A stretch of DNA of 8,042 nt from M3007 sp038246345. Lineage in GTDB: Bacteria; Bacteroidota; Bacteroidia; Chitinophagales; Saprospiraceae. Position 1 is the first letter of the stretch. Each line of letters starts with the position of its first letter. Both the position numbers and the translations under genes were made by a program. Where the stretch lies: assembly GCA_038246345.1 (NCBI GenBank), contig JBBRWA010000276.1, positions 1-8,042 on the forward strand. Reading direction: 5' to 3'. The notes under the pieces were generated by a model. The model was not told the origin of the DNA. It did no database searches and saw only the letters and a list, made by a program, of their open reading frames with translations. Of this stretch, positions 7,016-8,042 are shown piece by piece.

Positions 7016-7219
7016 ATGCGTTCGATTACAGAAGGCACCGTTTCTGTTTGCGTTATGGACAACATGGGAAGAACAATTTTAAAACAAATCTTCCACGTGA
7101 TTCCCGGAACTTCCGAAATTTTGCTCAATACATCTAGCTTTGCGCCGGGTGCTTATTTCCTAAAGGTGCTGTCTCCTCAAGGTGAAGAGACGCTGAAACT
7201 TGTAAAATTAAACCGCTAA
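7016..7219 (+). pseudogene. Detached T9SS C-terminal sorting domain of the metalloprotease
   Basis: This 67-codon frame has the body and end of a type A T9SS sorting domain: VSVCVMDNMGRTIL, then FAPGAYFLKVLS and a basic tail LKLVKLNR. Its missing first strand, NNPVID, is the last recognisable part of the upstream protease frame. Joining NNPVID to AAINMRSITEG (bases 7004 onward in this frame) restores a continuous domain. That needs one extra base removed or two missing bases restored around 7000-7004, at GATAGCTGC. It is therefore the 3' end of the protease gene and not a gene of its own. The intact protein would be about 612 residues. Confidence 0.85.
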
Positions 7220-7230
7220 AACTTCAGGCC

Positions 7231-7743
7231 ATGAAATACTTTTTTTTGTTTTTGACATTGGCAACAATGCTAGGTTGCAATAAGGACAATTCAGATTTTC
7301 ATTATTGGGGGCATGCTTTTGCCAAATTTAACGGAACAGGATGGAAAGCCAAAACAAGGACTTTCGTCAATAAACCTTATGAACAAGGCATTGATATTAA
7401 ATTAAGCCGGTTGAACAAACAAGGCTATAATCTTGATGGCTTGTTTCTCTTCAAAATACCTTGGGTGGTAGGTAAACACAAGCTTTCCCTTACAGATGTC
7501 AGGGATGTTGACAGTCTTTCAGGAGCTTTTTTTAGCACGCTCATTGACGGCGACATACTCGGCGACACCTATCAATTGGCCGAAGGAGACATAGAAAATT
7601 ACATAGAGGTTACTAAGATCGAAGGTGACAAAATTTGGGTGGAATTTCAACTGACACTGGCCATAGAACGGTACGGCCAGGAGCCGAAGTACCCCGATAC
7701 CATACGAATTACCGAAGGTCGCGCCAATGGAAAATTAGAGTGA
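7231..7743 (+). CDS. Small lipoprotein of unknown function
   Basis: The product is 170 residues. It opens with a short hydrophobic signal (MKYFFLFLTLATMLGC) ending in a lipobox-like MLGC, so Cys16 should be lipidated and the protein anchored in a membrane, probably the outer membrane. The mature part has FAKFNGTGWKAKT near the front and DTIRITEGRANGK near the end, with alternating beta-like segments between. This layout recalls small Bacteroidota lipoproteins of the DUF6252 type, which is a guess from pattern only. No catalytic motif is visible. It begins 11 bp after the protease sorting-domain stop, so the two are probably cotranscribed, and it has similar AT-rich composition. A role alongside the protease (accessory, inhibitor or immunity) is possible but unsupported by any motif. 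Confidence 0.78.
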   Translation: MKYFFLFLTLATMLGCNKDNSDFHYWGHAFAKFNGTGWKAKTRTFVNKPYEQGIDIKLSRLNKQGYNLDGLFLFKIPWVVGKHKLSLTDVRDVDSLSGAFFSTLIDGDILGDTYQLAEGDIENYIEVTKIEGDKIWVEFQLTLAIERYGQEPKYPDTIRITEGRANGKLE

Positions 7744-7874
7744 AAAGGCGCGTGTAAATCTAAAGATTCCCAAGTAGGCAGTTAGAGTTTAAATATTTTA
7801 ACAAGAGCCTCCCTATAAAAGGCTTCAACGCGACTCGACTTTGCCATGTCAGGGATTGGTGATTCTACCAAAAA

Positions 7875-7908
7875 CAAGAGCCTTCTCGATTATTCGAGAG
7901 GGCTCTTG
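7875..7908. terminator. Strong hairpin, likely (bidirectional) terminator
   Basis: The left arm CAAGAGCCTTCTCGA (7875-7889) and right arm TCGAGAGGGCTCTTG (7894-7908) pair over 15 bp with one G-U wobble, around a TTAT loop. The left flank is AAAAA (7870-7874), giving a U-tract for transcripts from the minus strand; on the plus side the tail is only CAATTT. It would end the protease-lipoprotein transcript 130 bp after the last stop and could also stop a minus-strand transcript coming from the right. Confidence 0.75.
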
Positions 7909-8007
7909 CAATTTATGCTGTAGCCAATCAATTGCGCCAAGCGCCCTGCTGTGGTGTTTTAACCTAGTGCCACCAACGTAAAATTACACTGAATATCAAA
8001 CAGTTGT

Positions 8008-8033
8008 GTCATTCCGAGCGAAGCGAGGAACCT
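8008..8033. repeat. Partial dispersed repeat at window edge
   Basis: GTCATTCCGAGCGAAGCGAG followed by GAACCT is, from memory, a very common intergenic repeat motif in Bacteroidota and other genomes (the usual form ends GGAATCT). Only the first part fits before the window ends, so copy number and orientation cannot be judged here. Confidence 0.5.
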
Positions 8034-8042
8034 GAGCTACGA

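Larger units (their letters stand above)
7744..8042. other. Non-coding end region
   Basis: About 300 bp with no supportable gene on either strand. Contents are a weak small hairpin around 7805-7831 (AGCCT with AGGCT) that shares AACAAGAGCC with the main terminator downstream, the strong hairpin at 7875-7908, and a dispersed-repeat start at 8008-8033. No tRNA or promoter with both boxes is seen. Confidence 0.6.

Overview
The window reads as Bacteroidota, most likely near the Saprospiria (Haliscomenobacter/Lewinella-like). Three things support this: the character of the Mfd and DnaA sequences, two secreted enzymes with type IX secretion (T9SS) C-terminal sorting domains, and TAnnTTTG-type promoter boxes. 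The lineage below phylum is an inference.

Layout from left to right. (1) 1-86: two copies of a palindromic 34-bp repeat at a 52-bp period. (2) 160-2568, plus: mfd (transcription-repair coupling factor) lacking its N-terminal UvrB-like/UvrA-binding module. (3) 2609-4066, plus: secreted alpha/beta hydrolase (lipase-like) with signal peptide, Ser-Asp-His triad and T9SS domain. (4) 4067-4258: short spacer with a coding-like but unrecognised stretch. (5) 4259-4896, minus: 3' part of dnaA with one frameshift and without the N-terminal domains or Walker motifs. (6) 4897-5093: mixed junction sequence and a possible plus-strand promoter. (7) 5094-5288: a 195-bp element with 15-bp perfect terminal inverted repeats starting GTAA and a perfect 8-bp target duplication, best read as an IS66-type MITE. 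(8) 5380-7219, plus: secreted metzincin metalloprotease whose T9SS domain is split off by a frameshift. (9) 7231-7743, plus: small lipoprotein, probably in the same transcription unit. (10) 7744-8042: non-coding, with a strong hairpin terminator and the start of a common dispersed repeat.

There is no obvious multi-gene pathway. The left half is an informational gene followed by an exoenzyme. The right half is an AT-richer accessory unit of exported protease plus lipoprotein; sampled 60-base stretches are about 37% GC at 5821-5880 against about 57% at 1501-1560. The striking theme is breakage. Mfd and DnaA have both lost their N-terminal parts at or close to repeat-like sequence, DnaA and the protease carry frameshifts, and a MITE sits in the protease leader. 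This is either genuine genome decay and rearrangement or an assembly that joined contigs at repeats; reads across the breakpoints would decide. I do not see a convincing new defence or biosynthetic system here.
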